The notes beneath the pieces are model-generated. The model did no database searches, was not told the DNA's origin, and saw nothing but the letters and a program-made list of their open reading frames with translations. The translations under genes were made by a program, and so were the position numbers. A DNA stretch of 64,000 bases, taken from the NCBI GenBank assembly GCA_963669315.1, contig OY770021.1, forward strand, positions 3,782,001 through 3,846,000. Direction: 5' to 3'. This stretch comes from SZUA-547 sp963669315. GTDB lineage: Bacteria > Pseudomonadota > Alphaproteobacteria > Rhodobacterales > Rhodobacteraceae. The first letter of the stretch is position 1. Each line of letters starts with the position of its first letter. Shown piece by piece: positions 32,487 through 42,600 of this stretch.

Positions 32487-35066
32487 ATGATTCATTTTCT
32501 GACTCGGCTCGCTGGCCTTGTGGCGAACGCATCCATTGCGCTCGTGGTGCTGCTTATCGCGGCGGCCAGCGCCGTTTGGTGGTTCGGTTCCGACCTCCCC
32601 GATACGGAGGGGCTGGCCAAATACGAACCGGCGACGATGAGCCGGACCTATTCAACATCCGGCGATATCGTGGCGGAGTACGCGCGCGAGCGGCGCCTGT
32701 TCGCACCCATCGAGGAAATTCCGCCGCTGGTCAAACAGGCCTTCATCAGCGCCGAAGACAAGAATTTTTACACGCATGCAGGAGTCGATGCGGTCGGCGT
32801 GGCGAAAGCCGTCGCCCAATTCACGATCGGCAAGGCGCAAGGGCGAGATGTGCGACTGCGCGGCGCCTCCACCATCACCCAGCAAGTGATGAAAAACTTT
32901 CTGCTGACAGGCGAGCGCGCATATGAACGCAAAATCAAGGAGGCCATTCTCGCTTACCGGATCGAACACACGCTTTCGAAGGACCGAATCCTCGAACTGT
33001 ATCTCAATGAGATATTCTTTGGACAGCGCGCCTATGGAGTGGCGGCGGCCGCGCTGACTTATTTCGGCAAGAACATGGACGAATTGACGGTTGAAGAGGC
33101 GGCCTATCTGGCGGCGTTGCCAAAGGCGCCCAGCCGTCTGCATCCAATCCGCCATAAAGATGTTGCGATTCAGCGCCGGAACTACGTGATCGGAGAACTG
33201 GTCGACAACGGATATGTATCGGACGATGCGGGCGACGACGCCCTTGCGTCGGACCTGGTCACGGTCATTACGGACCGGTCAACCGGCTTCGCTGCGCCAG
33301 CGCATGACTATTTTGGCGAGGAAATCCGACGCCAGCTGATTGCGGAGATGACCGAGGACGGCGTCTATGGCGGCGGTATGGCGATCCGGGCGACGATCGA
33401 CCCGGACCTTCAGCGGCATGCGCGTGAGGCGTTGCAGGCCGGGCTTCAAAAGTATGACCGCGCGCGGGGTTATCGCGGTCCAGTCGCGCAGATCGAAGAC
33501 TTTGACCCTGAGAACTGGCGTGAGCCGCTCGCAAAGATCGACGCGCCACGGGGCTTCGCCGACTGGCGTCTGGGGGTTGTGCTGAGTGTGGCGGACGGCG
33601 CTGCGACAGTCGGGCTGGAAAGGCTGGAAGACCCCGGAACGACCAGCCTGTCCTATTCCGACGAGAAGAAATGGGTCGGCGGAAAATTCGGGTCGGCAAC
33701 ATCGCTTTGGTCAGTTGGCGATGTGATCTACGTGAAGCCCGTTTTCGACAAGGACGCAGCGACGCCTGCGCGCTGGTCGCTGAGCCAGATCCCGGAAATA
33801 CAGGGCGCCTTCATGGCGATGGACCCCATCACCGGCCGTGTGCTGGCGATGCAGGGCGGCTTCGCTTACGAGACCAGCGTGTTCAACAGGGCTACGCAAG
33901 CTAATCGCCAGCCGGGGTCGTCTTTCAAGCCGTTCGTCTACGCCGCCGCGCTGCAAGAGGGCTATACTCCCAACACGATCGTGCTGGACGCTCCGGTCGT
34001 CGTGGATCAGGGCAACGGCGAAATCTGGAAGCCCAAGAACTATTCCGACAAGTTCTACGGGCCCGCGCCCATGCGAATCGGCATCGAGAAGTCTCGCAAC
34101 CTGATGACGGTGCGCATCGCGCAGGATGTGGGCATGGATCTCGTCGCCTGGTATGCGGAGAGGTTCGGCGTCTATGAGCGGATGCCTCATCTGCTGTCCT
34201 ATGCGCTGGGCGCTGGCGACACCACACTCTACAAAATGGTCACGGCGTATTCGATGTTCGCCAATGGCGGCCGGAGGATCGAGCCGACGTTGATCGACCG
34301 CATTCAGGATCGCAGGGGCGAGACAGTTTTTCGGCACGATTTGCGACTTTGTCTCGATTGCCTGTCATTCGACTTCACAGGACAGAACATGCCAGTCGTC
34401 GAGCGAACAGGCGAGCAGGTGATGGACGGCATCATCGCCTATCAACTGGTTTCCATGATGGAGGGCGTGACCAGCCGGGGCACCGCCGCGCGTCTGTCGG
34501 CGCTTGGTTTTCCCGTCGCGGGCAAAACCGGAACGACCAATGACGGCAAAGACGCCTGGTTCGTCGGTTTTACGCCGAACCTCGTCGCCGGTTGCTATAT
34601 GGGCTTTGACAACCCGAAACCTCTCGGTCGTGGCGGCACAGGCGGTGGGCTGTGCGCCCCAGTATTTCAGGCCTTCATGGAAAACGCGATGCAAGCTCGC
34701 GAGAAGAACGCGTTCCAGCCGCCGCAAGACGCTGTCGCGGTCAGGATCAGCCGCAACACCGGACGGCGGGTGTCGGAGGGAGTGGACGGAGACAATGTGG
34801 CGGTCGAGTATTTCTCGTCCGATTCCGTACCGGACGTGAATGCGCCGGTCCGCTCGATCGTCGGCGGATTTCCGGGCGACAACAATTTCAGCCTGAACGA
34901 CTTCAACCGACGCCAGGATCCGGCGCCTGCGCCCGAGCCGACGCCGGAAGCCGCGGCGAGCGACACGCAGCCTGCGCGGCCCGCCTCGCCCAACCAGCCC
35001 GCGCGGAGAGAACCGCCGCGACCGCCGCGCGCAACAATTGGCGCTGGAACGGGCGGTCTTTACTAA
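32487..35066 (+). CDS. mrcA: penicillin-binding protein 1A (bifunctional glycosyltransferase/transpeptidase)
   Basis: Polymerises and cross-links peptidoglycan at the inner membrane. The 859-residue protein has an N-terminal membrane anchor (about residues 12-33), a GT51 domain with catalytic glutamate at residue 90 (SAEDKNFYTHAG) and the GASTITQQVMKN block, an OB-like insertion, and a transpeptidase domain. The active serine is S478 in QPGSSFKPF, with the KTG triad at about 680-682 (AGKTGTTNDGKDAWFVG). The C-terminal 60 residues are Pro/Ala-rich and disordered, as often in this family. The amidase gene lies just upstream and prfB 93 nt downstream. Secure assignment. Confidence 0.96.
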   Translation: MIHFLTRLAGLVANASIALVVLLIAAASAVWWFGSDLPDTEGLAKYEPATMSRTYSTSGDIVAEYARERRLFAPIEEIPPLVKQAFISAEDKNFYTHAGVDAVGVAKAVAQFTIGKAQGRDVRLRGASTITQQVMKNFLLTGERAYERKIKEAILAYRIEHTLSKDRILELYLNEIFFGQRAYGVAAAALTYFGKNMDELTVEEAAYLAALPKAPSRLHPIRHKDVAIQRRNYVIGELVDNGYVSDDAGDDALASDLVTVITDRSTGFAAPAHDYFGEEIRRQLIAEMTEDGVYGGGMAIRATIDPDLQRHAREALQAGLQKYDRARGYRGPVAQIEDFDPENWREPLAKIDAPRGFADWRLGVVLSVADGAATVGLERLEDPGTTSLSYSDEKKWVGGKFGSATSLWSVGDVIYVKPVFDKDAATPARWSLSQIPEIQGAFMAMDPITGRVLAMQGGFAYETSVFNRATQANRQPGSSFKPFVYAAALQEGYTPNTIVLDAPVVVDQGNGEIWKPKNYSDKFYGPAPMRIGIEKSRNLMTVRIAQDVGMDLVAWYAERFGVYERMPHLLSYALGAGDTTLYKMVTAYSMFANGGRRIEPTLIDRIQDRRGETVFRHDLRLCLDCLSFDFTGQNMPVVERTGEQVMDGIIAYQLVSMMEGVTSRGTAARLSALGFPVAGKTGTTNDGKDAWFVGFTPNLVAGCYMGFDNPKPLGRGGTGGGLCAPVFQAFMENAMQAREKNAFQPPQDAVAVRISRNTGRRVSEGVDGDNVAVEYFSSDSVPDVNAPVRSIVGGFPGDNNFSLNDFNRRQDPAPAPEPTPEAAASDTQPARPASPNQPARREPPRPPRATIGAGTGGLY

Positions 35067-35159
35067 GGCGTATTGTCGTTCCTGCGGACCTTTACCTCTG
35101 CCGGGACGCTGAGTATCTAACTTGCTCTCTCCGATCGCAACTCAAGCCCGAAAGCCGTC

Positions 35160-36287
35160 ATGCGCGCTGAAATCGAGTCCGTTTCCCAAGACATCAAGAA
35201 ATCCCTTGAGCTGCTGCGCCAGCGGCTGGGCTGGGAGACGGCCGAAGCGCGTTTGGAAGAGTTGAACGCCCGAGCTGAAGATCCCGACCTCTGGAACAAT
35301 CCCGCGCACGCCCAGAAAGTGATGCGTGACCGGCAACGGATGGCCGACGCGATAGATGGCTACAAGGCGCTGGCGCAAGAGCTTGATGATCAGGTGGAGA
35401 TGATCGAGCTCGGCGAGATGGAGGAGGACGGGGAAGTCATCGCCGATGCCGAGGCGGCGCTGATGGCGCTGAAGGCAGACGCCGCGCAGAAAGAGATCGA
35501 GGCGCTTCTTTCCGGCGAAGCGGACGGGAACGACACATTTCTCGAGATCAATTCCGGTGCAGGCGGCACCGAATCCTGCGATTGGGCCAACATGCTGGCG
35601 CGCATGTATGTCCGCTGGGCGGAGCAGCATGGCTATAAAGTCGAGCTGATGAGCGAAAGCGCTGGTGAAGAAGCGGGGATCAAATCCGCGACCTATCAGA
35701 TCAAGGGCGACAACGCCTATGGCTGGCTGAAAACTGAATCCGGCGTGCACCGGCTGGTGCGCATATCACCCTTCGACAGTCAGGCGCGGCGGCACACCTC
35801 ATTCAGTTCGGTCTGGGTCTACCCTGTGATCGACGATTCTATCGAGATCGACATTCAGGACAAAGACATCCGCATCGACACCTACCGCTCCTCAGGCGCG
35901 GGCGGGCAGCACGTGAACACCACGGACTCGGCGGTCCGCATCACCCATATGCCCACCGGGGTCGTCGTGACGAGTTCGGAAAAGTCGCAGCACCAGAACC
36001 GCGCCAACGCCATGACGGCCCTTCGCGCCCGTCTCTATGACCTTGAGATGAAGAAGCGCACCCAGGCGATTCAGGACGCGCATGACGCGAAGGGAGAAAT
36101 CGGCTGGGGCAACCAGATCCGATCCTATTTCCTGCAGCCCTATCAACTGGTCAAGGATCTGCGCACGAAGGTTGAAACCTCGGACAGCCAGGGCGTGCTG
36201 GACGGCGATCTCGACAAGTTCATGGCGGCGGCTCTGGCGATGGACGTCACCGGCAAAAGCCGTGGCGAGATCGACGACGAGGAATAA
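35160..36287 (+). CDS. prfB: peptide chain release factor 2
   Basis: Recognises UAA and UGA stop codons and releases the nascent peptide. The 375-residue protein has the SPF codon-recognition tripeptide in VRISPFDSQARR and the GGQ peptidyl-tRNA hydrolysis motif in SGAGGQHVNTTDSAVR (about residues 245-260). SPF, not PxT, marks it as RF2. It reads straight through from the ATG at 35160, so the autoregulatory +1 frameshift known in Escherichia coli prfB is absent. Its stop codon overlaps the start of the following MFS gene by one base (TAATG), so the two are translationally coupled. Secure assignment. Confidence 0.97.
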   Translation: MRAEIESVSQDIKKSLELLRQRLGWETAEARLEELNARAEDPDLWNNPAHAQKVMRDRQRMADAIDGYKALAQELDDQVEMIELGEMEEDGEVIADAEAALMALKADAAQKEIEALLSGEADGNDTFLEINSGAGGTESCDWANMLARMYVRWAEQHGYKVELMSESAGEEAGIKSATYQIKGDNAYGWLKTESGVHRLVRISPFDSQARRHTSFSSVWVYPVIDDSIEIDIQDKDIRIDTYRSSGAGGQHVNTTDSAVRITHMPTGVVVTSSEKSQHQNRANAMTALRARLYDLEMKKRTQAIQDAHDAKGEIGWGNQIRSYFLQPYQLVKDLRTKVETSDSQGVLDGDLDKFMAAALAMDVTGKSRGEIDDEE

Positions 36288-37453
36288 TGGCCGCCGGGTC
36301 AGACTCCATTGCGGCGCGGGCCGACGCGCGGGGGCTCCTCGCCATCAAGCTGGTCTTTGCGCTTAACGCGCTGACCCTCGCCGCCTGGCTGCCGCGCATT
36401 CCGGATATGAAACAGGCGCTCGCGCTGGATGCGGGCGCGCTCGGTCTGTGCCTGCTCGCGGCGCCGGTCGGCATTATGATCTCCTTTCTTTACGCACCGG
36501 CGCTGATTGGCCGGCGTGGGATCCGCCCGGTGATGTCGGTCGCCGGCGCCATCTTCGCGATCCTCTTTATCCTGCCGGCGTTCGCATGGTCGGCGTGGAC
36601 GCTGGCCGCAGCGCTGTTCATCGTTGGCCTTTCGGTGGCGCCGATCGAGATCGCGATGAACGCCAAAGCCTCGGAAATGGAGCGGGTGCAGAAGCGGCGG
36701 ATCATGGCGCAGAGCCATGGGTTCTGGTCGCTAGGCTCGATTTTTGGAGCGGCCCTAGGCGGGGTTACGTCGTGGCTGGGGATTAGCTTCGCCACGCAAC
36801 AGATTGTTTTTATGCCTGTTCTCGCCTTGGCGGCGTTCTGCGTGGCGCGTGCGACGCCACCGGACTCCCGACATAGCGCGGAGGTGGCGCCCGCCTTTGC
36901 TCTGCCTTCGAAGGAGATCGCGGCAATCTGCGTTTTGCCGCTCGGCGTCATGGCGGTGGAAGGCGCAATGATGGATTGGTCGGCGGTCTTCGCGCGCGAG
37001 GTTCTCTCGGCCGTGGCGGGGCAGGACGCGACGCTGTTCTTCGTATTCGCGGTCGCCATGACGGCGACGCGCTTGTCGGGCGACCGGCTGGCCGCGCGGT
37101 TCGGACCAGCGACGGTGATCGCAGGATCGGCGACTCTGGCCGGGGCAGGCATAATCCTACTGGCCCTGGCGCCGGGCTACGCCGCGGCCGTGGCGGCGTC
37201 CGTCGTCACAGGCGTCGGCGTCGCCAACGTCTATCCGTTGGCCGTGTCGGCCGCCGGCGGAGCGGAGGGGGAGGAGGAGCGCAACGTCGCCGCGGTCGCC
37301 TTTGTTGCCTTCGTCGCAATTCTGGTCTCGCCTCCTGCGATCGGAGCCGCCGCGGAATATTGGGGGCTTCGCGTCGCTTTCGGCACGCTGGCGCCACTCG
37401 CATTCGTCGCGGCGGCGGTCGCATTGACGACAGATCTGTTGAAGCGACGATAA
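36287..37453 (+). CDS. MFS transporter
   Basis: A 388-residue integral membrane protein with about twelve hydrophobic helices, typical of the major facilitator superfamily. Loop motifs are weak, but AAPVGIMISFLYAPALIGRRGIRPVM resembles the A-motif loop between helices 2 and 3, and SHGFWSLGSIFGAALGG the helix-5 gating region. The overall pattern is nearest the fucose/sugar permease-like branch, but the substrate cannot be assigned. It overlaps prfB by one base and is convergent with the bactofilin gene. Why it is coupled to prfB is not apparent; the coupling may be incidental. Confidence 0.85.
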   Translation: MAAGSDSIAARADARGLLAIKLVFALNALTLAAWLPRIPDMKQALALDAGALGLCLLAAPVGIMISFLYAPALIGRRGIRPVMSVAGAIFAILFILPAFAWSAWTLAAALFIVGLSVAPIEIAMNAKASEMERVQKRRIMAQSHGFWSLGSIFGAALGGVTSWLGISFATQQIVFMPVLALAAFCVARATPPDSRHSAEVAPAFALPSKEIAAICVLPLGVMAVEGAMMDWSAVFAREVLSAVAGQDATLFFVFAVAMTATRLSGDRLAARFGPATVIAGSATLAGAGIILLALAPGYAAAVAASVVTGVGVANVYPLAVSAAGGAEGEEERNVAAVAFVAFVAILVSPPAIGAAAEYWGLRVAFGTLAPLAFVAAAVALTTDLLKRR

Positions 37454-37490
37454 ACATCGCCGCGACCGAAGCCGCGGCGATGTTGTTTCA
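37452..37490. terminator. bidirectional terminator between the MFS and bactofilin genes
   Basis: Perfect 11-bp stem (ACATCGCCGCG / CGCGGCGATGT, 37454-37483) with an 8-base loop, immediately after the MFS stop codon. TGTTT follows on the plus strand and TTTA on the minus strand, so it can serve both convergent units. Confidence 0.8.
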
Positions 37491-37517
37491 ATCCAGGTCG
37501 CGCGCGAGATGCGCGGG

Positions 37518-38045
37518 TTACTGAGCCGCAGCCGCCTTCGGCGCAGGCTTTGACTTGGAGCGATCCTCCAGCTGGCGGATCGGCTTTCCGGCATTGTCGC
37601 CCAGCGGATCTTCATGCCGACGAACCGAACCTTCGAAATGCGCGCCGGATTCGATGGCGATGGTCTTGTGGATCACGTCGCCCTCGACTCGCGCCGAGGC
37701 GGTCAGGCGGACCTTCAGGCCGCGGATGCGACCGATCACGCGGCCATTGACCACTATATCGTCCGCGACGACTTCGCCACGAATGGTCGCGGACTCGCCG
37801 ATCGTCAGCAGGTTCGCGCGAACGTCGCCTTCTATCTCGCCTTCAATCTGGATATCGCCTTCCGTCTCCAGATTACCGATGACCTTCAAATCGGACGAGA
37901 TCAGCGACGGCGCCGGTTTCGGCTTCTTCGCCGCCGCGGGGGCGGGGCTCGGCGCTGCGGTTTCAGGGGCCGCCGGGGTGGCGGAGGTGGTGGAGGATTC
38001 TGATTTGGCTTCCATTGGATCGTTAATCTTGCTCTTGGTAAACAT
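37518..38045 (-). CDS. bactofilin
   Basis: Polymer-forming cytoskeletal protein of the bactofilin family, which assembles filaments or sheets that localise cell-wall enzymes. The 175-residue protein has a disordered Ala/Pro/Lys N-terminus (residues 10-47). The right-handed beta-helix core (about 48-140) shows the repeat pattern LKVIGNLETEGDIQIEGEIEGDV, then ATIRGEVVADDIVVNGRVIG and ASARVEGDVIHKTIAIESGAHFEG. A charged tail follows. The gene overlaps the upstream M23 peptidase gene by 23 nt, so the two are translationally coupled; bactofilins often pair with an M23 peptidase they recruit. Assignment is secure, though which cell structure it builds is unknown. Confidence 0.93.
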   Translation of the reverse strand: MFTKSKINDPMEAKSESSTTSATPAAPETAAPSPAPAAAKKPKPAPSLISSDLKVIGNLETEGDIQIEGEIEGDVRANLLTIGESATIRGEVVADDIVVNGRVIGRIRGLKVRLTASARVEGDVIHKTIAIESGAHFEGSVRRHEDPLGDNAGKPIRQLEDRSKSKPAPKAAAAQ

Positions 38046-38871
38046 CGCGTCCAGCCTCGATGAACTTCATTGGGTTAAGCGCCGCCCCGTCGTGGCGGAT
38101 CTCATAGTGCAAATGGCTGCCCGTGCTGCGGCCGGTGCTGCCCATGTCCCCGATAATCGCGCCGCGCTGGACACGCTCGCCCACCTCGACCCGAATCTGG
38201 TTCAGGTGAGCGTAGACCGTTTCCAAGCCGAATTCATGGCGAATCTGGACAGATTCGCCATATCCTGTCTTACGGCCCGCCTCGACCACGACGCCGTCGG
38301 CCGTCGCGAGAATAGGCGTGCCTTTCGGCGCCGCGTAATCGAGGCCCGAATGCATCGCAACTCGACCGTTGATCGGGTCCTTTCGACGTCCGAACCTGCC
38401 GCTGTAGCGACCGTCTGCGACGACGGGCGCCGCAAACGGAATCTGAACGACAGCGGCCTCGATTAGATCATCTTTTTCACCAATCGCGACAAGTGAGTTG
38501 AAGCGCCGATCGGCGTCGGCTGCCTGTTCCTCAGCCTCTTTTGGATCGGCGGGATAAGGCAGGAACGGTCCACCTGCGGCGGTCAATTCTCGCTCGACCC
38601 GAGCGATGATCAACTCGGGGTCCAAACCTGATTGCTTTAGCATCCGTCGCAGCTTGCTCTTGGCGCGCGCCTCGGCGCTGACAAGCTCTGGATGCACGCC
38701 AATGGGATTCTGCGCGGTGGAATCATCCGACACGCCGGATTCCGATTCGGCGACGGCGGGCCCGGCGACAAGTAATATCGCTGCGCCCAGCAATGCTGCG
38801 CGCAGGCTTTGGCCGCACAGGGAAAAACTCAGTCTACTCATCTGGTCCAATTGCGTTCTCAACCCGCTCAT
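38023..38871 (-). CDS. M23 family metallopeptidase (LytM-type peptidoglycan endopeptidase)
   Basis: A 282-residue envelope protein with an N-terminal signal/anchor (about residues 22-42, LRAALLGAAILLVAGPAVAE), a helical linker rich in Glu/Ala, and a C-terminal M23 domain. Zinc ligands are seen as the histidine and aspartate in HSGLDYAAPKGTPIL and the HxH pair in GSHLHYEIRHDG. It probably cuts peptidoglycan cross-links. I chose the ATG at 38871 because GGGAG lies 5 bases upstream; another ATG at 38841 is possible. Its 3' end overlaps the bactofilin gene. A strong terminator-like hairpin abuts its ribosome binding site. Confidence 0.92.
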   Translation of the reverse strand: MSGLRTQLDQMSRLSFSLCGQSLRAALLGAAILLVAGPAVAESESGVSDDSTAQNPIGVHPELVSAEARAKSKLRRMLKQSGLDPELIIARVERELTAAGGPFLPYPADPKEAEEQAADADRRFNSLVAIGEKDDLIEAAVVQIPFAAPVVADGRYSGRFGRRKDPINGRVAMHSGLDYAAPKGTPILATADGVVVEAGRKTGYGESVQIRHEFGLETVYAHLNQIRVEVGERVQRGAIIGDMGSTGRSTGSHLHYEIRHDGAALNPMKFIEAGRDVYQEQD

Positions 38872-38886
38872 GGGCGCTCCCATACC

Positions 38887-38914
38887 AAAAAAGCCACGGC
38901 GGACGCGCCGTGGC
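38887..38914 (-). terminator. intrinsic terminator/attenuator just before the M23 peptidase RBS
   Basis: On the minus strand a 9-bp stem GCCACGGCG / CGCCGTGGC with a 4-base loop is followed by TTTTTT. The T-run ends 15 nt before the ATG at 38871, leaving no room for a promoter between, so it may be a leader attenuator instead of the end of the bcp transcript. Confidence 0.75.
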
Positions 38915-38953
38915 CGAAGTGCCGAGATATGGGTGAGTAAACCGCAAATACAA

Positions 38954-38984
38954 CTGCACTGCAACATAATTTTGTGCAGCGCAG
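38954..38984 (-). terminator. possible weak terminator after bcp
   Basis: Minus-strand hairpin CTGCGCTGC / GCAGTGCAG (nine pairs including one G-U, loop of 13), followed by TTGTATTT, about 20 nt beyond the bcp stop. It would give bcp its own 3' end and leave the second hairpin to the M23 leader. Confidence 0.4.
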
Positions 38985-39003
38985 CATTCTACTGGAAACC
39001 GCG

Positions 39004-39477
39004 CTAGGCTCCGTTGAGCGCTTCAAGCACGGCGTCCACATGCCCGGGCACCTTCACCTTTCGCCAGATCTGCTTCAGAACGCCGTCCGATCCGATGAGA
39101 AAAGTGGAACGCTCAATACCCATATACTTGCGGCCATACATGGATTTTTCGACCCAGACGCCATAGGCCTCGCACACCTCGCCTCTTTCATCCGAAAGCA
39201 GAGTCACAGCCAGACCATGCTTCGCCTTGAATTTATCGTGCTTGGCCACAGTGTCCCTGGATACGCCCAGCACGACGGCGCCGGCGGCGGCGAATGCGTC
39301 CAGCGAGGCGGTGAACTCCACGGCTTCCCTCGTGCAGCCTGAGGTGTCGTCGCGTGGATAGAAATACAGCACGACCTGCTTGCCGTTGAAATCCGCGAGC
39401 GAGCCTTCGCCGCCGCCATCACGAGGCATCAAAAAATTTGGCGCGAGGTCGCCGACGGCGACATGGGAATTGGGCAT
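39004..39477 (-). CDS. bcp: peroxiredoxin, BCP/thiol peroxidase family
   Basis: Thioredoxin-dependent peroxidase that reduces hydrogen peroxide and organic peroxides. The 157-residue protein shows the BCP N-terminus VGDLAPNFLMPRDGGGEGSL (about residues 7-26), the peroxidatic cysteine region FYPRDDTSGCTREAVEF and the KYMGIERSTFLIG segment. The peroxidatic cysteine is in SGCTRE (about residue 50). A second, candidate resolving cysteine is in GEVCEAYG. I chose ATG at 39477 because an earlier ATG at 39531 adds residues with no family match. It is divergent from the large AsmA-like gene (198 nt). Confidence 0.93.
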   Translation of the reverse strand: MPNSHVAVGDLAPNFLMPRDGGGEGSLADFNGKQVVLYFYPRDDTSGCTREAVEFTASLDAFAAAGAVVLGVSRDTVAKHDKFKAKHGLAVTLLSDERGEVCEAYGVWVEKSMYGRKYMGIERSTFLIGSDGVLKQIWRKVKVPGHVDAVLEALNGA

Positions 39478-39675
39478 TTCAGGGGCCTCGTGAAGAAGTG
39501 ATGGAAGAAATCGGTCCTCGAATGGCGTCACGATCGCTTGGGTGTCGATTTATCTGGTCCGACGCAATAGGTAAGACTGTACGGCGCGGGTCAAGGGCAG
39601 TCGGAAGCTAGCCTATTCGGGCGGAAGACTTCGCAAGGCGCGAGACCCGAATCCCGGTTTATTGGTGGTTCATCT

Positions 39676-42600
39676 GTGACCGATAGCGGCTTGTCAAATA
39701 TCAAAGAAGGCGAACCAACCGACGCGCAGTCGCCGGATGCGAAGGTACGTCGGCCCTCTAGAAAACGCCGGGCGGCGATATTTACCGCGCGCGGCGTCGG
39801 TTTACTTGTCGCCGAGGCGCTGACCCTGGTGCTGATCGCGTTGTTCGCGATCCTGATCCGGCTGCAGGGCGAGCCAATCGATCTGGGCGCGCTCGCGCCA
39901 ACCGTCGAGGCGGCCGTGAACAAGCGACTCGACGGCCGCATCGAGATCGGCGGGGCGACTCTCTCGACTCACCGGCACAGTGAAGAGCCGCGAATCCTGC
40001 TGCAGAATGTCAGGCTTCGCGACGCCGATGGCCGGCTGGTGCTGTCCGCACCACAATTCTCAGCGCGTTTTGACATGTCCAAATTGATTCAGGGAGTTCT
40101 GGCGCCGACCAGCCTGACCCTTATCGGCCCGACAGCGATCCTGACACGGGCGGCGGACGGATCGTTTAAATTCGGCATCGGCGACGCCGACCCGGATTCA
40201 GCGCTGGATGAGACGGTCGAAGATTCGCCGATCGACGCGTTTTCATCCTTCACCGCGGGATTCGCCTTTCCGGATCGCCGGATCGATCCCTTCAAGTCGC
40301 TCAACTCCATCGCCGTCCGCAACGCATACCTGATCTATCGCGACGAGGTTTCTGGCCGGGTATGGCGGGCCCCTGGATCCTTTCTGCGGGTTTGGGCGGG
40401 CGGCGAAGGCGCTCGCGCCACAGCAAGAATCAAACTTGCAGGCGCGCAAGGCGCGCCGACAGAGCTGATACTGACCGGCCGGCGTTTCCGTGGCGAAGAC
40501 CGTGTGCAGTTGAAGGCGAGTTTCGAACACTTGCGCGCCGAAGATCTGGCGTCGCAGATCCGGGTCTTTGAATGGCTACAGTCTGCGAATGGGGCGCTCG
40601 ACGGCGGGCTGGACCTCGATCTGGCGCCGGATGGGTCGCTTAACGCCCTGTCCGGCCACCTTCGGGCGGACTCAGTGATTGCGGAAATCGGCGGTGAGGA
40701 TCGGCTGTTGGACTACGCTGAGGCGGATGTCAGCTACGATGTCGAAGCCAGCATTTTTAACATTGAGGCTCTCGAAGCCTCCGCCCTGGGCGTTACGGCT
40801 GAGTTGGCCGGCGCCATCGCGTTGCGCCTCGACGACGATCAGCAACTGACGGGCGCGGACGTGACCGTGGAGCAAATTCGATCGACCATCGCCCGGCCTG
40901 ATCTTTTCGACGCCGCGGTCAAAGTGCGAGGCGGTGAGGCTGAGCTTTCGATTGACCTGAGAGACAGGGTGAGCGTCGAATTGCGCAAGGCGCGGGTCAC
41001 GGCGGGAACGGCGGAGGTTCCGGACGCCGAGTTCACGGCGGTGGGAAGCTTCACTCAGACACCGCTGGGCGATCTTATCGATCTTCGCGCCTCATCGGAC
41101 GGGTTTCGGATCAGGCAAGCGGTGGCGCTGTGGCCCAGGCCGCTGGGAACCAGCGGGCGCGCCTGGGTCGCCGAGAACATTCCTGACGGCAAGACGACAA
41201 ATGTGCGCGCCTCATTCAACATGGCGCCGGGCGGCGAGCCAGAGGCGGTGCTGGCCTTTGACTATTACGAGACGACATCGACGTACCTAAAGCCGATGCC
41301 GCCGATCATCGACGCGCGCGGAAGCGGTGGGATCAGGGATGGAAAATTTCATCTGACCATGGATTCCGGCGCAGTCGCGACTGAGGACGGGGTCGTCGAT
41401 ATTTCGGGATCGACGCTGGAAATGCGCAATCTACTTGGCGACATCCCCATCGCGCACGCGACCATCCGCAGCAACGGCCCCAGCGCTGCGGCGCTGAACA
41501 TCATCGATCACGAGCCGCTGAAATTACCGTCGAAGCTGGGACTCGCGCCATCGTTGGTTGGTGGTGAGGCGAGCACCCAGACAGTGCTCGAGTTCCCGTT
41601 GTTGAGCACCCTGCAACTCGACGACATTCTGCTCGATATCGACGCGCGACTGACGGAACTTGCGATGACCGTTCCAAATACGGACGTGGTTATAGAGGCC
41701 GATCAAGTCTCGCTCGCTGGCGATCAGACCGGGATGGAGGTGACGGGCCAGGCCCGCGTCGACGGGCAGCCTGCGACCGTGACGTGGCGCGAGAAGTTCA
41801 TCGCTGACGAGGGTCCGCGTCGAACGCTCGACTTCACCACCCGCTACACGCGCGAGCAAGCGGTCGCCGCGGGCGTTCCAAGCCTTCTCTTGCGCGAGGG
41901 AGCGGCGGCGGTATCGGGTCAGCTCTCATTCCGGGACAACCAGCCCCCGCGCCTGCGCGCCAGCGCCGATATGACCGGGCTAAACCTGGTCGCGGAGAAC
42001 ATCGGCTGGCGGAAAGAGATCGACGCTCCAGCGACCATGTCTGTCGAGGGCGCCGTCGGCGACACCACCGCATTGAACGTCAATCTGGATGCGCCAGGTT
42101 TTGAGGGCGAAGGTGTTCTCAGGCTTGGGGATGGACGCACAAATCTGGTTCTGAAGCGACTTTCACTGGCCGGGGTCGGAGATTTCACCGGCGAGGTCGA
42201 CGCGACCGCGAGAAGGATCGATGTCATCCTTTCGTCGCCGTCTGTCGATCTTGAACGGTTCCTGAGCGAGGGCGCCGCTGACGCGTCCGGGCTGGAAACG
42301 CCTGAGCTGTCCATCACTCTGAACGCTGATGGCGCACATCTGACAGGCAAGCTTTGGGCGGGCGCGTTGTCTGGAAACATAACGATCAAGGACGGCCAGA
42401 AGCGCGCGAAATTCAACGGGCTGATAAATGGTGACGCGCCCTTCGCAGGGGATTTCAAAGGCACCGATAGTGAAAGCCTGCTCGTTATTCGCTCGGATGA
42501 GGCCGGACGGGCGCTAAAGGCGCTTGGCGCGTTGGAGAGCGGAAAAGGCGGTGCGCTGACGCTGAAACTTCGCCTAACAGATCCCGGCGCTCCCATCACC

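Noticed and set aside
35160..35250. Programmed +1 frameshift in prfB
   Set aside because: The gene reads in a single frame from its ATG; no internal stop needs bypass.
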